DNA of 20,481 nucleotides from Candidatus Micrarchaeota archaeon RBG_16_49_10 (GTDB lineage Archaea > Aenigmatarchaeota > Aenigmatarchaeia > CG10238-14), in assembly GCA_001784635.1 (NCBI GenBank), contig MFRS01000001.1, forward strand, positions 50,966 through 71,446, in the 5' to 3' direction. This document shows, one piece after another, positions 1-6,170 of the stretch (the first letter of the stretch is position 1; every line of letters begins with the position of its first letter). The notes below the pieces were generated by a model. The model made no database searches, was not told the DNA's origin, and saw only the letters and a list, made by a program, of their open reading frames with translations. The translations under genes were made by a program, and so were the position numbers.

Positions 1-217
1 CAAGGCTAGGATCTGGGAGAAGGGGGCGCCGAAGAAGGTTGAAGACAGGAAGAAGGCCAAAGACACCAAGGAAGAGGGAGCTGAAGGGGCTAGGGAAGAC
101 TCGGCTGAAAAGGCTGAAAAGCCAGCTGAAAAGCCCAAAAAAGCGAAGAAACAGGCGACTGAGAAGCCTGAAGAACCTGCAGTTAAAGCCGAAGAGGCAC
201 CGCCTGAGAAGGAGTGA
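1..217 (+). CDS. rps24e: Ribosomal protein S24e, C-terminal part (partial, starts outside window)
   Basis: Reading frame open from the left edge to TGA 215-217. The first residues (KARIWEKGAPKKVEDRKK) resemble the last helix of archaeal S24e. They are followed by about 50 residues made almost only of K, E, A and P, a disordered tail the usual protein lacks. The assignment rests mainly on context: the next gene is S27ae, and S24e-S27ae is a very common archaeal gene pair. The S24e stop overlaps the first possible S27ae ATG (TGATG), so the two are probably translationally coupled. The globular part of S24e lies outside the window, so the family call is probable, not certain. Confidence 0.72.
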   Translation, partial: KARIWEKGAPKKVEDRKKAKDTKEEGAEGAREDSAEKAEKPAEKPKKAKKQATEKPEEPAVKAEEAPPEKE

Positions 218-222
218 TGACC

Positions 223-399
223 ATGAAGCACAAGGGCACCAAGATGAACGAGATGATGGCCGTCGAGGACGGCAAGATAGTCAGGAAGAGGAAGGTCTGC
301 AAGAGGTGCGGCGACGGCATCTACATGGCCGATCACAAGGAGAAGGGCGGCAAGACCAGGAGCTACTGCGGCAAGTGCCAGTACACCGAATGGAACTAA
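223..399 (+). CDS. rps27ae: Ribosomal protein S27ae
   Basis: Small-subunit ribosomal protein with a zinc ribbon. The 58-residue protein has CxxC (VCKRCGDG) and a second CxxC (YCGKCQY), the four zinc ligands of S27ae, with the usual basic N-terminus and an aromatic end (YTEWN). Possible starts are GTG 214, ATG 217 and ATG 223. ATG 223 is chosen because GGAG at 211-214 then sits 8 bases upstream; ATG 217 overlaps the S24e stop and is the alternative. It lies directly behind S24e and ends with a four-base convergent overlap on the tatD-like gene. Confidence 0.93.
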   Translation: MKHKGTKMNEMMAVEDGKIVRKRKVCKRCGDGIYMADHKEKGGKTRSYCGKCQYTEWN

Positions 400-1169
400 A
401 TCCCGAATACTTTCCTGCAGGTCCCCGTCACTTTCTCGTCTATTTCCTCGAAGTCGGAACCCCTCAGTTCAGCGATTTTCTCTATCACGAGCCTTACATT
501 CTGCGGCACATTTGTCTTTCCGGGGAACGGTGAAAGGAACGGCGAGTCGGTCTCTGTCGTTATCCTCTCCAAAGGGTATTTTTTGGCTATCTTCTTCAGG
601 TTCTTGCTGTTCCCGATGGTCGTGCTCAGTGAGATGTAGTAATCATCCTGCTCCTCGATTATCCTCTTCGCTAGGGTCAGGCTCCCCGCATAGCAGTGGA
701 ACACAACGTTCTTCGCCTTCTCCCTCCTCACTATCTCGTACCCCTCGTCCACGGCCTTCCTCATGTGCAGCACTATTGGCTTCTTTAATTCCTTGGCCAG
801 GTCAATGGTCTTTACGAATATTTCCCTGTACCTCCCCCTCCCCTCCTCATCGGGGAACCAGTGCCAGTCCAGGCCCACCTCCCCGACAGCGACTATATCA
901 TCCGCCCTCTCCCTTATGAAATTCAAATAGGCCTCCACCTCCTTGTCCGTCATCTCCGAGATGTCTATAGGGTGCAGGCCCAGGCTCACGTAGACGAAGC
1001 CCTCATGCCTTTTCCCGAGATCCAGCGCCCTCTCCGCGTCCTTCGGGTATCCGCACGTTATGACTGCGTCCATCTCCTTCCTGGCGTCGGCTACTATCTT
1101 CTCCTTCACCTCGTCGAGCCCCTTGTAGGTCAGGTGGCAGTGGATGTCGATCATAGCATCAATTTGCAT
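396..1169 (-). CDS. TatD-family metal-dependent DNase
   Basis: TatD-family hydrolase, a TIM-barrel metal-dependent phosphoesterase usually acting as a 3'-5' DNase in DNA repair. The motifs appear in order: DIHCHL (HxH metal site) at the N-terminus, GEVGLDWHW (metal Glu), VLHMRKA and VFHCYAG (metal His), and ETDSPFLSP (metal Asp) near the C-terminus. About 257 residues is the normal family length. The open frame reaches TTG 1175; ATG 1169 and ATG 1154 (MIDIHCHL) are both credible, the latter matching how most family members begin. Its 3' end overlaps the S27ae stop by four bases on the opposite strand. Function is by family membership; the exact substrate is not known. Confidence 0.9.
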   Translation of the reverse strand: MQIDAMIDIHCHLTYKGLDEVKEKIVADARKEMDAVITCGYPKDAERALDLGKRHEGFVYVSLGLHPIDISEMTDKEVEAYLNFIRERADDIVAVGEVGLDWHWFPDEEGRGRYREIFVKTIDLAKELKKPIVLHMRKAVDEGYEIVRREKAKNVVFHCYAGSLTLAKRIIEEQDDYYISLSTTIGNSKNLKKIAKKYPLERITTETDSPFLSPFPGKTNVPQNVRLVIEKIAELRGSDFEEIDEKVTGTCRKVFGI

Positions 1170-1198
1170 TCCCAATCATAAAAAAGGGGGGCGAAAAG

Positions 1199-1209
1199 GT
1201 TATTAAATC
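1199..1209 (+). promoter_or_regulatory. TATA box for the 1238 operon
   Basis: TTATTAAATCT lies about 30 bases before ATG 1238, the expected spacing for an archaeal TATA box driving a transcript with a very short leader. Confidence 0.5.
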
Positions 1210-1237
1210 TCCCGCAGAATATAGATAGAGTGGTCAT

Positions 1238-1339
1238 ATGCCAAGGCACAACAAGAGGAAGACTGTCCTTTCCAGGATGAGGAGCAAGAGGAGAGGGGCC
1301 AAAGGCTGGATAAAGGCAAAGAAGAAGGTTAAGGTATAG
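1238..1339 (+). CDS. Tiny basic protein, possibly a shortened ribosomal protein L39e
   Basis: A 33-residue frame, MPRHNKRKTVLSRM followed by RSKRRGAKGWIKAKKKVKV. About half the residues are K or R. The middle can be laid against L39e, whose N-terminal half also has a leucine/basic stretch, a double Arg, a lone Trp and then Lys-rich residues, but the second L39e half with its RRxWRR block is missing. It could therefore be a minimal L39e, another small ribosomal or nucleic-acid-binding protein, or a lineage-specific one. Support for being a gene: a TATA box about 30 bases upstream, ATG start, and a Shine-Dalgarno site for the next gene overlapping its stop. The family is only suggested. Confidence 0.55.
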   Translation: MPRHNKRKTVLSRMRSKRRGAKGWIKAKKKVKV

Positions 1340-1350
1340 GGGTGATTATA

Positions 1351-1530
1351 ATGGCGTTCGGGTTGCTTTTCGGGCTAGTGGGCCTGGTATGCGCGGTGTG
1401 GATAATCTATGATGTCTTCACCAACCAGAGGAAGATGGGAGACAGGGAGAAGCTCTTATGGATTGTCCTTGCCATCGTATTCAGTGTAATCACGGCGATA
1501 TTCTATTACTTTTTGGTCAAGAAGAAATGA
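1351..1530 (+). CDS. Small two-helix membrane protein, PLDc_N-like
   Basis: A 59-residue protein with two hydrophobic helices (about residues 3-22 and 37-55), a short basic loop (NQRKMGDREK) between them and a Lys-rich end. The pattern VWIIYDVF...KLLWIVLAIVFSV resembles the PLDc_N (phospholipase D-nuclease N-terminal) two-helix family, which occurs alone in many archaea and bacteria with no settled function. The frame reaches GTG 1342, but ATG 1351 has a strong site (GGGGTGAT, 1339-1346) five bases upstream and is preferred. It follows the 33-aa gene by 11 bases and is probably co-transcribed. The GC-rich, AGG-using codons match the core neighbours. Confidence 0.75.
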   Translation: MAFGLLFGLVGLVCAVWIIYDVFTNQRKMGDREKLLWIVLAIVFSVITAIFYYFLVKKK

Positions 1531-1593
1531 TTGGAAGACGTCTACTTGCGTCAAAAGGCTAGAAGGTCGTAAATTTTTCCTAGATTTCATCAA

Positions 1594-1620
1594 GAGTTAA
1601 AAAAGAAAAAAAAGGGAAAA
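1594..1620 (-). terminator. T-rich terminator of the secreted-protein gene
   Basis: Read on the minus strand, this stretch just beyond the stop at 1631 is a long T-rich run (TTTTTCCCTTTTTTTTCT and so on) without a clear hairpin. This is the usual form of an archaeal terminator. The + strand gene ending at 1530 shows no such run. Confidence 0.5.
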
Positions 1621-1630
1621 ACAAATCCTT

Positions 1631-2209
1631 TTAAGGCCCTGGGTTCAACGGGAAGCTGTATGGCATGTAGTTGAATGTCGTCAAGTCGCCTGTCGCGTCC
1701 AATACACTTCCGTAGCTGTCCTCGGCATGCACCGTCACTTCATCGCTGTATTTGTCCACATAGAAAGTCACCGTCTCCAACCTGGTGTTCTTAGTTCCTA
1801 TGGACCTCGTCACTGTCATCATCCCATCGCTTGCCGTGCACTCAAGCACATTGCTTGAGAAATCATAGCAGTCCAATAGGCCGATGCTCTTCAAGTTTAC
1901 CCTGAATTCCTTGTATTTGCCGTTGGACGTCACTTCCAAGCCTCTGGCCGTGAACTTCAGAGAGCCGTCGTAGAATATCAGCTGTGGTGTTATAACCCTC
2001 TCAGTCACTGTCGCGTCTGCCCTTGCATAGTGCAGATACATCATGCTCGGGTTTAGATCGTCCAGCGTTTCGATAGTCTCTGGTAGAAAGTCGAACGCCG
2101 ATGCTGATATCTTGTTCAGCTCAAAAGGCTTGTACAGTACGTGTGCCATCGCTGTTCCCATCAAAAAAAGGCCTAAAACCAATGGTATAGTCAGTAATGC
2201 CTTTCTCAT
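1631..2209 (-). CDS. Secreted protein of unknown function
   Basis: A 192-residue protein opening with a classical signal peptide: MRKALLTIPL, a hydrophobic core (VLGLFLMGT) and an AMA-H cleavage site near residue 22. The rest is a soluble, mostly beta-strand-like sequence with two cysteines (DCYD, ECTA) that could form a disulfide outside the cell, and no further membrane segment. I recognise no family. The frame extends to GTG 2218; ATG 2209 is chosen because GGTGA at 2219-2215 sits five bases upstream. A TATA box lies at 2263-2270. It appears to be a single-gene unit, flanked on both sides by intergenic sequence. Confidence 0.85.
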   Translation of the reverse strand: MRKALLTIPLVLGLFLMGTAMAHVLYKPFELNKISASAFDFLPETIETLDDLNPSMMYLHYARADATVTERVITPQLIFYDGSLKFTARGLEVTSNGKYKEFRVNLKSIGLLDCYDFSSNVLECTASDGMMTVTRSIGTKNTRLETVTFYVDKYSDEVTVHAEDSYGSVLDATGDLTTFNYMPYSFPLNPGP

Positions 2210-2262
2210 TTTCCTCACCTAGAAAATTCCTTATCTAACTCATACAATTTGATATAAGACAG

Positions 2263-2270
2263 TTATAAAG
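2263..2270 (-). promoter_or_regulatory. TATA box for the secreted-protein gene
   Basis: On the minus strand CTTTATAA, within AAAAAACTTTATAACTG. It places the transcript start near 2242, leaving a leader of roughly 33 bases that contains the GGTGA site before ATG 2209. Confidence 0.5.
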
Positions 2271-2380
2271 TTTTTTATGCTTTGGTAGAAATTTTTGGTG
2301 CTTTTTGGTAGTGGTGAACTAGTTTCAGTTTTCATGGATTTTTCTTGGCCCCAGAGTTTAATCATCTAACACAAAAAGAT

Positions 2381-3058
2381 TCAACGCAATGTTGGAGAAT
2401 AACCATAGTTCCTTTCCAGCCACTCCCCAGAAAGCCTGTCTATCGTTTCCTGGACGTTCTCCTCGCTCAGGTGCGTCGTGTCAATCATCAAATCGAACCC
2501 CGCCATCAAGGAAAGAAAATCCACCCCATAGACTCTCATGTACCTTTCCAAGTCGTCGGCATCTCTTTTTCTGACTCCCGCCTCTATTTCATCGAGCCCC
2601 ATATTATGCTCATCCCTTTTAGGGTCCGCCTTCAACCTCTTTGCTACCACTGCAGGGTCTGTCTTGAGGCCAATAGTATATCCCCACCCCCCTATCGTGC
2701 CTGGTGTTATTCTACCGACATATATGCCTCCATCCCTAAGCGCATTCTCGAGGGCTCGCGAATCGGCGCTTATATCAACCTCCGGCCCTTCTATCGAGGC
2801 GATGTATTCGCTGATGCTGCCGAAACCTTTTTCTCTAGCCAACTTGCGGAAAATTTCCCCTGAGGTGCTGACTTCTAGCTCGAGGCGGTATACTTCACTC
2901 AAGTAACCCTTGAGGCCTTCGGCATAGATGTTCTTCCCAGTCCCGACAAGCCCACCGATGCAGAATATCGGCTCTTTGGGAAGCCCAGTAAGTCCCATCT
3001 CATCGGCAAGCCTCTCCTCCAATCCGTAGAGCATTGGAATTAGGGTTCTGTGGCCCAT
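2381..3058 (-). CDS. Cytidylate-kinase-like P-loop protein with an altered P-loop
   Basis: A P-loop nucleotide-kinase fold related to archaeal cytidylate/nucleoside-monophosphate kinases. Visible in order: a Walker A-like loop GGLVGTGKN (about residues 34-42), SGEIFRKLAREKG (the GeiFRelA motif of CMP kinases), ITPGTIGGW, the LID-like part KTDPAVVAKRLKADPKRDE, and RYMRVYGVDFLSLMAGFDLMIDTT, which matches the Ry.iYgiDi...YDLviNTs ending. The last P-loop residue, normally Ser/Thr (GKS/T), is Asn. The protein (225 aa) has about 30 extra N-terminal residues compared with typical archaeal Cmk, which is present separately at 14360-14890. A TATA box (TTAAAT, 3081-3086) about 26 bases before ATG 3058 suggests a leaderless message. 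It may be a paralogue with another substrate or a non-catalytic role. Confidence 0.75.
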   Translation of the reverse strand: MGHRTLIPMLYGLEERLADEMGLTGLPKEPIFCIGGLVGTGKNIYAEGLKGYLSEVYRLELEVSTSGEIFRKLAREKGFGSISEYIASIEGPEVDISADSRALENALRDGGIYVGRITPGTIGGWGYTIGLKTDPAVVAKRLKADPKRDEHNMGLDEIEAGVRKRDADDLERYMRVYGVDFLSLMAGFDLMIDTTHLSEENVQETIDRLSGEWLERNYGYSPTLR

Positions 3059-3162
3059 GTAGAAAGTTAAAATCTAAGAGATTTAAGTCAGTTTCATCAA
3101 GCTGGCGAGCCTTGTTTTAGCGAAAAGTTGGATATTTAAGCCTTCAGCAAGATAATTTGCGT

Positions 3163-3462
3163 ATGAAAAAACCATTCGCGATTATCAAATACCTGGACTC
3201 CCAAGTGAATGAAGCAATCACCGAATTGGGGCAATACGATTTAAATGTCGGGCCTTCTGACCTTTGGTTCGAGGTGAAACCTGCCAGAGGAGACAGGAAG
3301 GTGATGGTCACTATAGGCTATGATTCTTATTCATTCTACGAGTTTTTGAACGTCGCCGACTACACTTGTGTCAGTAATGAAAAGCTTCAGAGTCTAGCTA
3401 GGTCCTATCTGTCTTTGAAATGCTTGAGGGAAAAAAACAGTGTTGGGGACGCAAGCCGTTAA
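3163..3462 (+). CDS. Hypothetical protein
   Basis: A 99-residue protein of no family I recognise. It is mixed alpha/beta in appearance (AIIKYLDSQVNEAITEL helix, then LWFEVKPARGDRKVMVTIGYDS strands, then a C-terminal helix). There is no signal peptide or membrane segment, and two isolated cysteines. The frame reaches TTG 3157; ATG 3163 is chosen because the box ATATTTAAG (3132-3140) lies 27 bases upstream, the leaderless arrangement. It is alone between a divergent kinase-like gene and the flavodoxin, about 140 bases before it. Confidence 0.6.
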   Translation: MKKPFAIIKYLDSQVNEAITELGQYDLNVGPSDLWFEVKPARGDRKVMVTIGYDSYSFYEFLNVADYTCVSNEKLQSLARSYLSLKCLREKNSVGDASR

Positions 3463-3600
3463 CCCAGCTCAATTAGGCTTAGGGGAGTTTACTTTTGCTA
3501 TCCTGTTCTGGGATCTCGAATAATTCTTTTTGGAATTTTCTGATAACTTCCAATCTATGGCAGATTGAAATAAAACCAAGGCCAAATATTGGGTGATAAA

Positions 3601-4050
3601 ATGAAGATACTCGTCACCTTCTATTCTAGGACCGGGAACACGAGGAAGATCGGGAATGAGATCGCTGAGAAACTCAAGGCTGACGCGGACGAGGTCGTCG
3701 ACAAAAAACCTAGGGGTGGGGTCAAGGGATATTTATTCGCTGGAAGGGACGCGATGAAGAAAAAACTGGCTGAGATAGAGTACCGGAAAGACCCGGCAGA
3801 ATACGACTTGGTGATCATAGGGATCCCTGTGTGGGCTGGGATGGTGGCTCCCGCCATCAGGACATACCTCTCAGAGAACAGCTTCAAGAACGTAGCTTTC
3901 TTCTGCTCCTGCGGCGGCGGGCAGTCGAAGACCTTCGGCGAAATGGAGAGCCTATCGAAAAGGCCGTTGAGGACCTTGGAGATAACGTCGAAAGAAGTAA
4001 CCAAAAATAGCTACAAAGAGATGCTTAAAGATTTCTGCAACGGAATTTGA
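3601..4050 (+). CDS. Flavodoxin-family protein
   Basis: Small FMN-binding electron carrier or oxidoreductase of the flavodoxin family. MKILVTFYSRTGNTRKIG is the first strand and the phosphate-binding loop (S-x-T-G-N-T); YDLVIIGIPVWAGMVAPAIRTYL is the second FMN-contact region, with Trp stacking on the ring; VAFFCSCGGGQ is the third. At 149 residues it has the short-flavodoxin length. The frame extends to TTG 3589, but ATG 3601 has GGGTGAT (3591-3597) just upstream. It is the last core-type, GC-richer gene before the AT-rich accessory region; the first tRNA-Ser-derived repeat begins only 12 bases after its stop. Confidence 0.9.
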   Translation: MKILVTFYSRTGNTRKIGNEIAEKLKADADEVVDKKPRGGVKGYLFAGRDAMKKKLAEIEYRKDPAEYDLVIIGIPVWAGMVAPAIRTYLSENSFKNVAFFCSCGGGQSKTFGEMESLSKRPLRTLEITSKEVTKNSYKEMLKDFCNGI

Positions 4051-4061
4051 GTTCAAGAAGT

Positions 4062-4093
4062 GTCAGGAAAGGAATAGTCACTTCTGGTTACAT
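4062..4093 (-). repeat. tRNA-Ser-end repeat, leftmost copy (degenerate core, with arm)
   Basis: GTCAGGAAAGG followed by CACTTCTGGTTACATC. The core has lost a base or two relative to CGCCAGGAAAGG, but the following arm CTTCTGGTTACATC is identical to the one at 7440-7453. Probably the outer boundary of the array; the flavodoxin stop is just left of it. Confidence 0.55.
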
Positions 4094-4154
4094 CTTTTAT
4101 GGCTATAAGATCCAAAAATTAACCATTTAAAATGTATTTTTGAATAAGATATTA

Positions 4155-4460
4155 ATGTCAGATGTCAAAACGAGAGATTTTGTATTGTTGTACAGAGATA
4201 TGTATGATGTTGTTCAACCGACAGCGACAGATTATCGTGGAGTTAATGGAACTGTTGAACTTTTATTAGAACTTGCCGGTTTGGTCGATGAAAGGGGCGG
4301 ACTAGTTAGGTGTGGTTATTTGGAAGTAAAGATGGGAGAAACAGGCAATTATAGAGCCAGAACTACTTTTAAAGGTAGAAGATTTCCAATTGTTAATAAT
4401 CCGGGGAATATAGCAACTTATTTTACTGTAAAAGGATTAGAAGAGTTGAACTTTGAATAA
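4155..4460 (+). CDS. Hypothetical protein, first array cassette
   Basis: A 101-residue soluble protein of no family I recognise; the repeated pattern of short strands (GYLEVKMGETGNYRARTTFKGRRFPIVNN) suggests a small beta-rich domain. The frame extends to TTG 4140, but ATG 4155 is preferred because CATTTAAAATG (4124-4134) lies about 27 bases upstream, a leaderless promoter. Codons are AT-rich (TTA, AGA, GGA), clearly unlike the flavodoxin gene before it, in line with a transferred gene. It is followed by a hairpin terminator at 4473-4494 and then by the next repeat, making a compact promoter-gene-terminator unit. Confidence 0.6.
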   Translation: MSDVKTRDFVLLYRDMYDVVQPTATDYRGVNGTVELLLELAGLVDERGGLVRCGYLEVKMGETGNYRARTTFKGRRFPIVNNPGNIATYFTVKGLEELNFE

Positions 4461-4472
4461 GAGTTCACCATT

Positions 4473-4494
4473 AATTCCAAATAGGAATTTTTTT
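4473..4494 (+). terminator. Hairpin plus T-run terminator
   Basis: AATTCC (4473-4478), loop AAATA, GGAATT (4484-4489), then T's through 4494: a perfect six-pair stem followed by a T tract, 12 bases after the stop of the 101-aa gene. The repeat CATAGTCAC begins immediately afterwards. Confidence 0.65.
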
Positions 4495-4514
4495 CATAGT
4501 CACACCAAGAAAGG
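4495..4514 (-). repeat. tRNA-Ser-end repeat (copy 4501)
   Basis: CATAGTCACACCAAGAAAGG aligns with CATAGTTACGCCAGGAAAGG at the tRNA itself with only three substitutions. The match includes seven bases beyond the mature tRNA, so the repeat is copied genomic sequence around the tRNA end rather than chance. Confidence 0.75.
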
Positions 4515-4544
4515 GCGTGCGTACGAGAGTTCAATCTCCCAGGC

Positions 4545-4925
4545 CTAATACGGAATCTTGAATTTCAGCTCTTTTATCTTTTCGTAGTGTTTCCTGTTCC
4601 TTGTGTATAGCATTGCATTCGACAGGATAGCCGTTGATGCGATTAGAGCGTCAAAAAGCGGCACTCCATATATCCTTTTGATTTCCCCGGCCTTTTTCGC
4701 CACAGCGGAATTGACTTCAATTTTATGCACCACCGAGAGCAATTCCTCAACCATCTTTTTCTTTTTCGGATCAGTGCACTCCTTACCGGAAAAAATTTCT
4801 GCCTCTGTTATCGTGGAAGCGAGCCCGGTTATTTTCTCGTCCATGACCTGTTGGAAGATTTTTTTGCTGTCTTCAACTCCCCTGAGAAAGTCGATGAACA
4901 CATCGCTGTCAATCAATATCCTCAT
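4545..4925 (-). CDS. vapC: VapC-family PIN-domain toxin
   Basis: PIN-domain endoribonuclease, toxin half of a VapBC pair. ILIDSDVFIDFLRG carries the first acidic residue (D6), TITEAEIFSG the conserved Glu (E41/E43), and LFDALIAST the third (D92). The usual final TRNxxDF motif reads YTRNRKHY, with His in place of the fourth acidic residue; PIN proteins with three acids can remain active. At 126 aa it has normal length. Its ATG overlaps the antitoxin stop by four bases (ATGA), the standard coupling. The pair fills one array interval (4501-5264). Toxin-antitoxin pairs are typical stabilising cargo of mobile arrays. Confidence 0.9.
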   Translation of the reverse strand: MRILIDSDVFIDFLRGVEDSKKIFQQVMDEKITGLASTITEAEIFSGKECTDPKKKKMVEELLSVVHKIEVNSAVAKKAGEIKRIYGVPLFDALIASTAILSNAMLYTRNRKHYEKIKELKFKIPY

Positions 4926-5173
4926 CCTTTCTCAAACCCCTTTTCTCTTTCTTCGGCCTCGTCCCTGATTTTTCTGGAAAATTCAACCCCAAGCTTTCCT
5001 TTTCCCCATGACCCGAAGGACCTTTCAATCAGTTTCCCCTCCAGTTTCTTCATCACGATGTCGCTGTTCTCTACAGTAACAATGAACTTATCGCCGACAT
5101 TCACCTTCTCCATTTCCCTCACATCCTTAGGCAAGGTTAACTGGAAGTTTCTAGTTACTTTTGTGACGCCCAT
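4922..5173 (-). CDS. vapB: VapB-family antitoxin, AbrB/MazE fold
   Basis: An 83-residue antitoxin with an N-terminal swapped-hairpin DNA-binding domain: TKVTRNFQLTLPKDVRE followed by VNVGDKFIVTVENSDIVMKK is the AbrB/SpoVT signature. The charged C-terminal tail (SRKIRDEAEEREKGFEKG) is the usual toxin-wrapping segment. ATG 5173 is preceded by GGAG within CTATAAATTTATAGGAG. It leads vapC by a four-base overlap. The promoter carries a 17-bp palindrome (5193-5209), the likely operator for self-repression. Confidence 0.9.
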   Translation of the reverse strand: MGVTKVTRNFQLTLPKDVREMEKVNVGDKFIVTVENSDIVMKKLEGKLIERSFGSWGKGKLGVEFSRKIRDEAEEREKGFEKG

Positions 5174-5192
5174 ATAAATCTCCTATAAATTT

Positions 5193-5209
5193 ATAGTAAA
5201 TTTTACTAT
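5193..5209. promoter_or_regulatory. Palindromic operator in the vapBC promoter
   Basis: ATAGTAAA-T-TTTACTAT is a perfect inverted repeat with eight-base arms. On the minus strand it directly follows the TATA-like TTAAATATAAATAG (5219-5206) and precedes the Shine-Dalgarno site, so a bound VapB dimer would cover the transcript start. Autoregulation is known for VapBC families; binding here is inferred. Confidence 0.65.
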
Positions 5210-5256
5210 TTATATTTAACTATTTGTTAGGCAATCTCGATTCTGTTAAACTAAAT

Positions 5257-5276
5257 CATAGTCACGCCAGGAAAGG
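5257..5276 (-). repeat. tRNA-Ser-end repeat (copy 5264)
   Basis: CATAGTCACGCCAGGAAAGG differs from the sequence at the tRNA (CATAGTTACGCCAGGAAAGG) at one base in 20, the best-preserved copy. It separates the vapBC interval from the ParB-like interval. Confidence 0.82.
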
Positions 5277-5409
5277 ACGAGGGAATTCAATTGCAACTCT
5301 TGGCTTTATAATACAACGTAATAATTTGGGATTTTGGGGTATTAAGTGTATGTTTTTGCGTTCTAAAGGTGTGGAAAGGCTTAAAAGGTTGTTTGAAAAA
5401 GATTAAAAG

Positions 5410-5817
5410 ATGAAAAAGATGATTTTAACACCCTCAGATTGCGGACTCTTGATACCTCAGTGGCCAGTATTGAAACAAGAAAAGATAGCCCGCCTATATA
5501 GTATGTCCACCCGTAACAGTAGATTCCCTTCTTTTAAAGGAACGACTGTCATGGACGTTCCTCCCATACTTATTCTAGAGGACGGCTTTATCCTTAATGG
5601 AAAACACAGGGCAGCATTCGCCCTCCGTTACAGCTATAATCTGGAAGCTTGTGAGACGTTTGATGAAAATGACATAAGATATAATACTCCACACCGAACT
5701 TATGGGGAGACAGGCGTTGAAGGTGTATTGGAAGCTTATTCAAACAAATTTACATACATTTCATATTGTAATAACCGAAGAGTGCATTGTGTCAGGGATT
5801 TGTTGAGTCAAATTTAA
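5410..5817 (+). CDS. ParB/sulfiredoxin-fold-like protein
   Basis: A 135-residue cassette protein. The segment PPILILEDGFILNGKHRAAFAL (about residues 51-72) matches the ParB-N/sulfiredoxin core, in which a strand is followed by DGxHR (here NGKHR). That motif forms the nucleotide-binding/catalytic site in ParB CTPases, ParB-like nucleases and sulfiredoxin. Nothing else of chromosome-partition ParB (helix-turn-helix, dimer domain) is present, so a role in segregation is not implied; small free-standing members are often phage- or plasmid-borne. ATG 5410 is used, with TTAAAAGG about 27 bases upstream as a possible box. It converges on the 93-aa gene with two bases between stops. Confidence 0.6.
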   Translation: MKKMILTPSDCGLLIPQWPVLKQEKIARLYSMSTRNSRFPSFKGTTVMDVPPILILEDGFILNGKHRAAFALRYSYNLEACETFDENDIRYNTPHRTYGETGVEGVLEAYSNKFTYISYCNNRRVHCVRDLLSQI

Positions 5818-5819
5818 AA

Positions 5820-6092
5820 TTATTCAGTTGTTTCTATGTCTAATGTATCACATATATCTTCATATAATCCACGAACATATCCAAAAGTTTTATTTTCATA
5901 GCCAAATTCAAAAGGATAATATAATTCTGTGATACAACTTTCTGCCCCAGTTCCAATCATCACCTTAATATGACCCAAGGGAGGGTGTTTTTGGTAAAGC
6001 TCAGGTATAGCCACTCTGAAACCATTTCCACCAAATGTTTCCAAAGAAAGATTTAACTGCCCTGTTAACTTAGAATTTAATTTGTTATCCAT
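5820..6092 (-). CDS. Hypothetical protein
   Basis: A 90-residue soluble protein without a recognised family. It has Gly/aromatic-rich strands (ETFGGNGFRVAIPELYQ, YYPFEFGYENKTFGYVRG) and an acidic C-terminus (EDICDTLDIETTE). The frame reaches TTG 6101, but ATG 6092 is better: the AT-rich TTAAAAAATTAAGG (minus strand, 6128-6115) lies about 27 bases upstream as a promoter. It shares the interval between repeats with the ParB-like gene, tail to tail. AT-rich codons. Confidence 0.55.
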   Translation of the reverse strand: MDNKLNSKLTGQLNLSLETFGGNGFRVAIPELYQKHPPLGHIKVMIGTGAESCITELYYPFEFGYENKTFGYVRGLYEDICDTLDIETTE

Positions 6093-6114
6093 ACAGACCA
6101 ATTCTAATATTGTA

Positions 6115-6135
6115 CCTTAATTTTTTAAGGTTTTT
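6115..6135 (+). terminator. Inverted repeat with T-run; terminator or promoter of the 93-aa gene
   Basis: CCTTAA, TTTT, TTAAGG, then TTTTT: a perfect six-pair stem with a T tract on the + strand, placed just before CATAGTC exactly as at 4473-4494. On the minus strand the same bases read TTAAAAAATTAAGG and lie at TATA-box distance from ATG 6092, so both readings are possible. Confidence 0.4.
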
Positions 6136-6170
6136 CATAGTCCGAAAACCTATAACTTCTCGTCACATCC
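6136..6170 (-). repeat. Degenerate tRNA-Ser-end repeat (copy 6136)
   Basis: CATAGTCCGAAAAC keeps the outer flank CATAGTC but has lost the CAGG of the core. About ten bases on, ACTTCTCGTCACATCC matches the arm ACTTCTGGTTACATC of the other copies at most positions. Read as a decayed copy; uncertain alone, supported by both halves occurring in the right order. Confidence 0.4.

Noticed and set aside
39..533. Long open frame with many Lys/Arg codons
   Set aside because: It overlaps the S24e tail and S27ae in another frame and arises from the purine-rich Lys/Glu codons; both real genes have family motifs and it has none.
1539..1555. GACG...CGTC hairpin after the two-helix membrane protein
   Set aside because: Only four pairs and no following T-run; too weak to call a terminator.
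4525..4545. GAGAGTTCAATCTCCC, which resembles a tRNA T-arm, next to repeat copy 4501
   Set aside because: The stem does not pair in five-base tRNA fashion and no D arm or anticodon arm can be found on either strand.
5224..5406. 60-aa frame running through repeat copy 5264
   Set aside because: It begins at TTG inside the vapBC upstream region, crosses the att-like repeat, has no Shine-Dalgarno site and no recognisable pattern.
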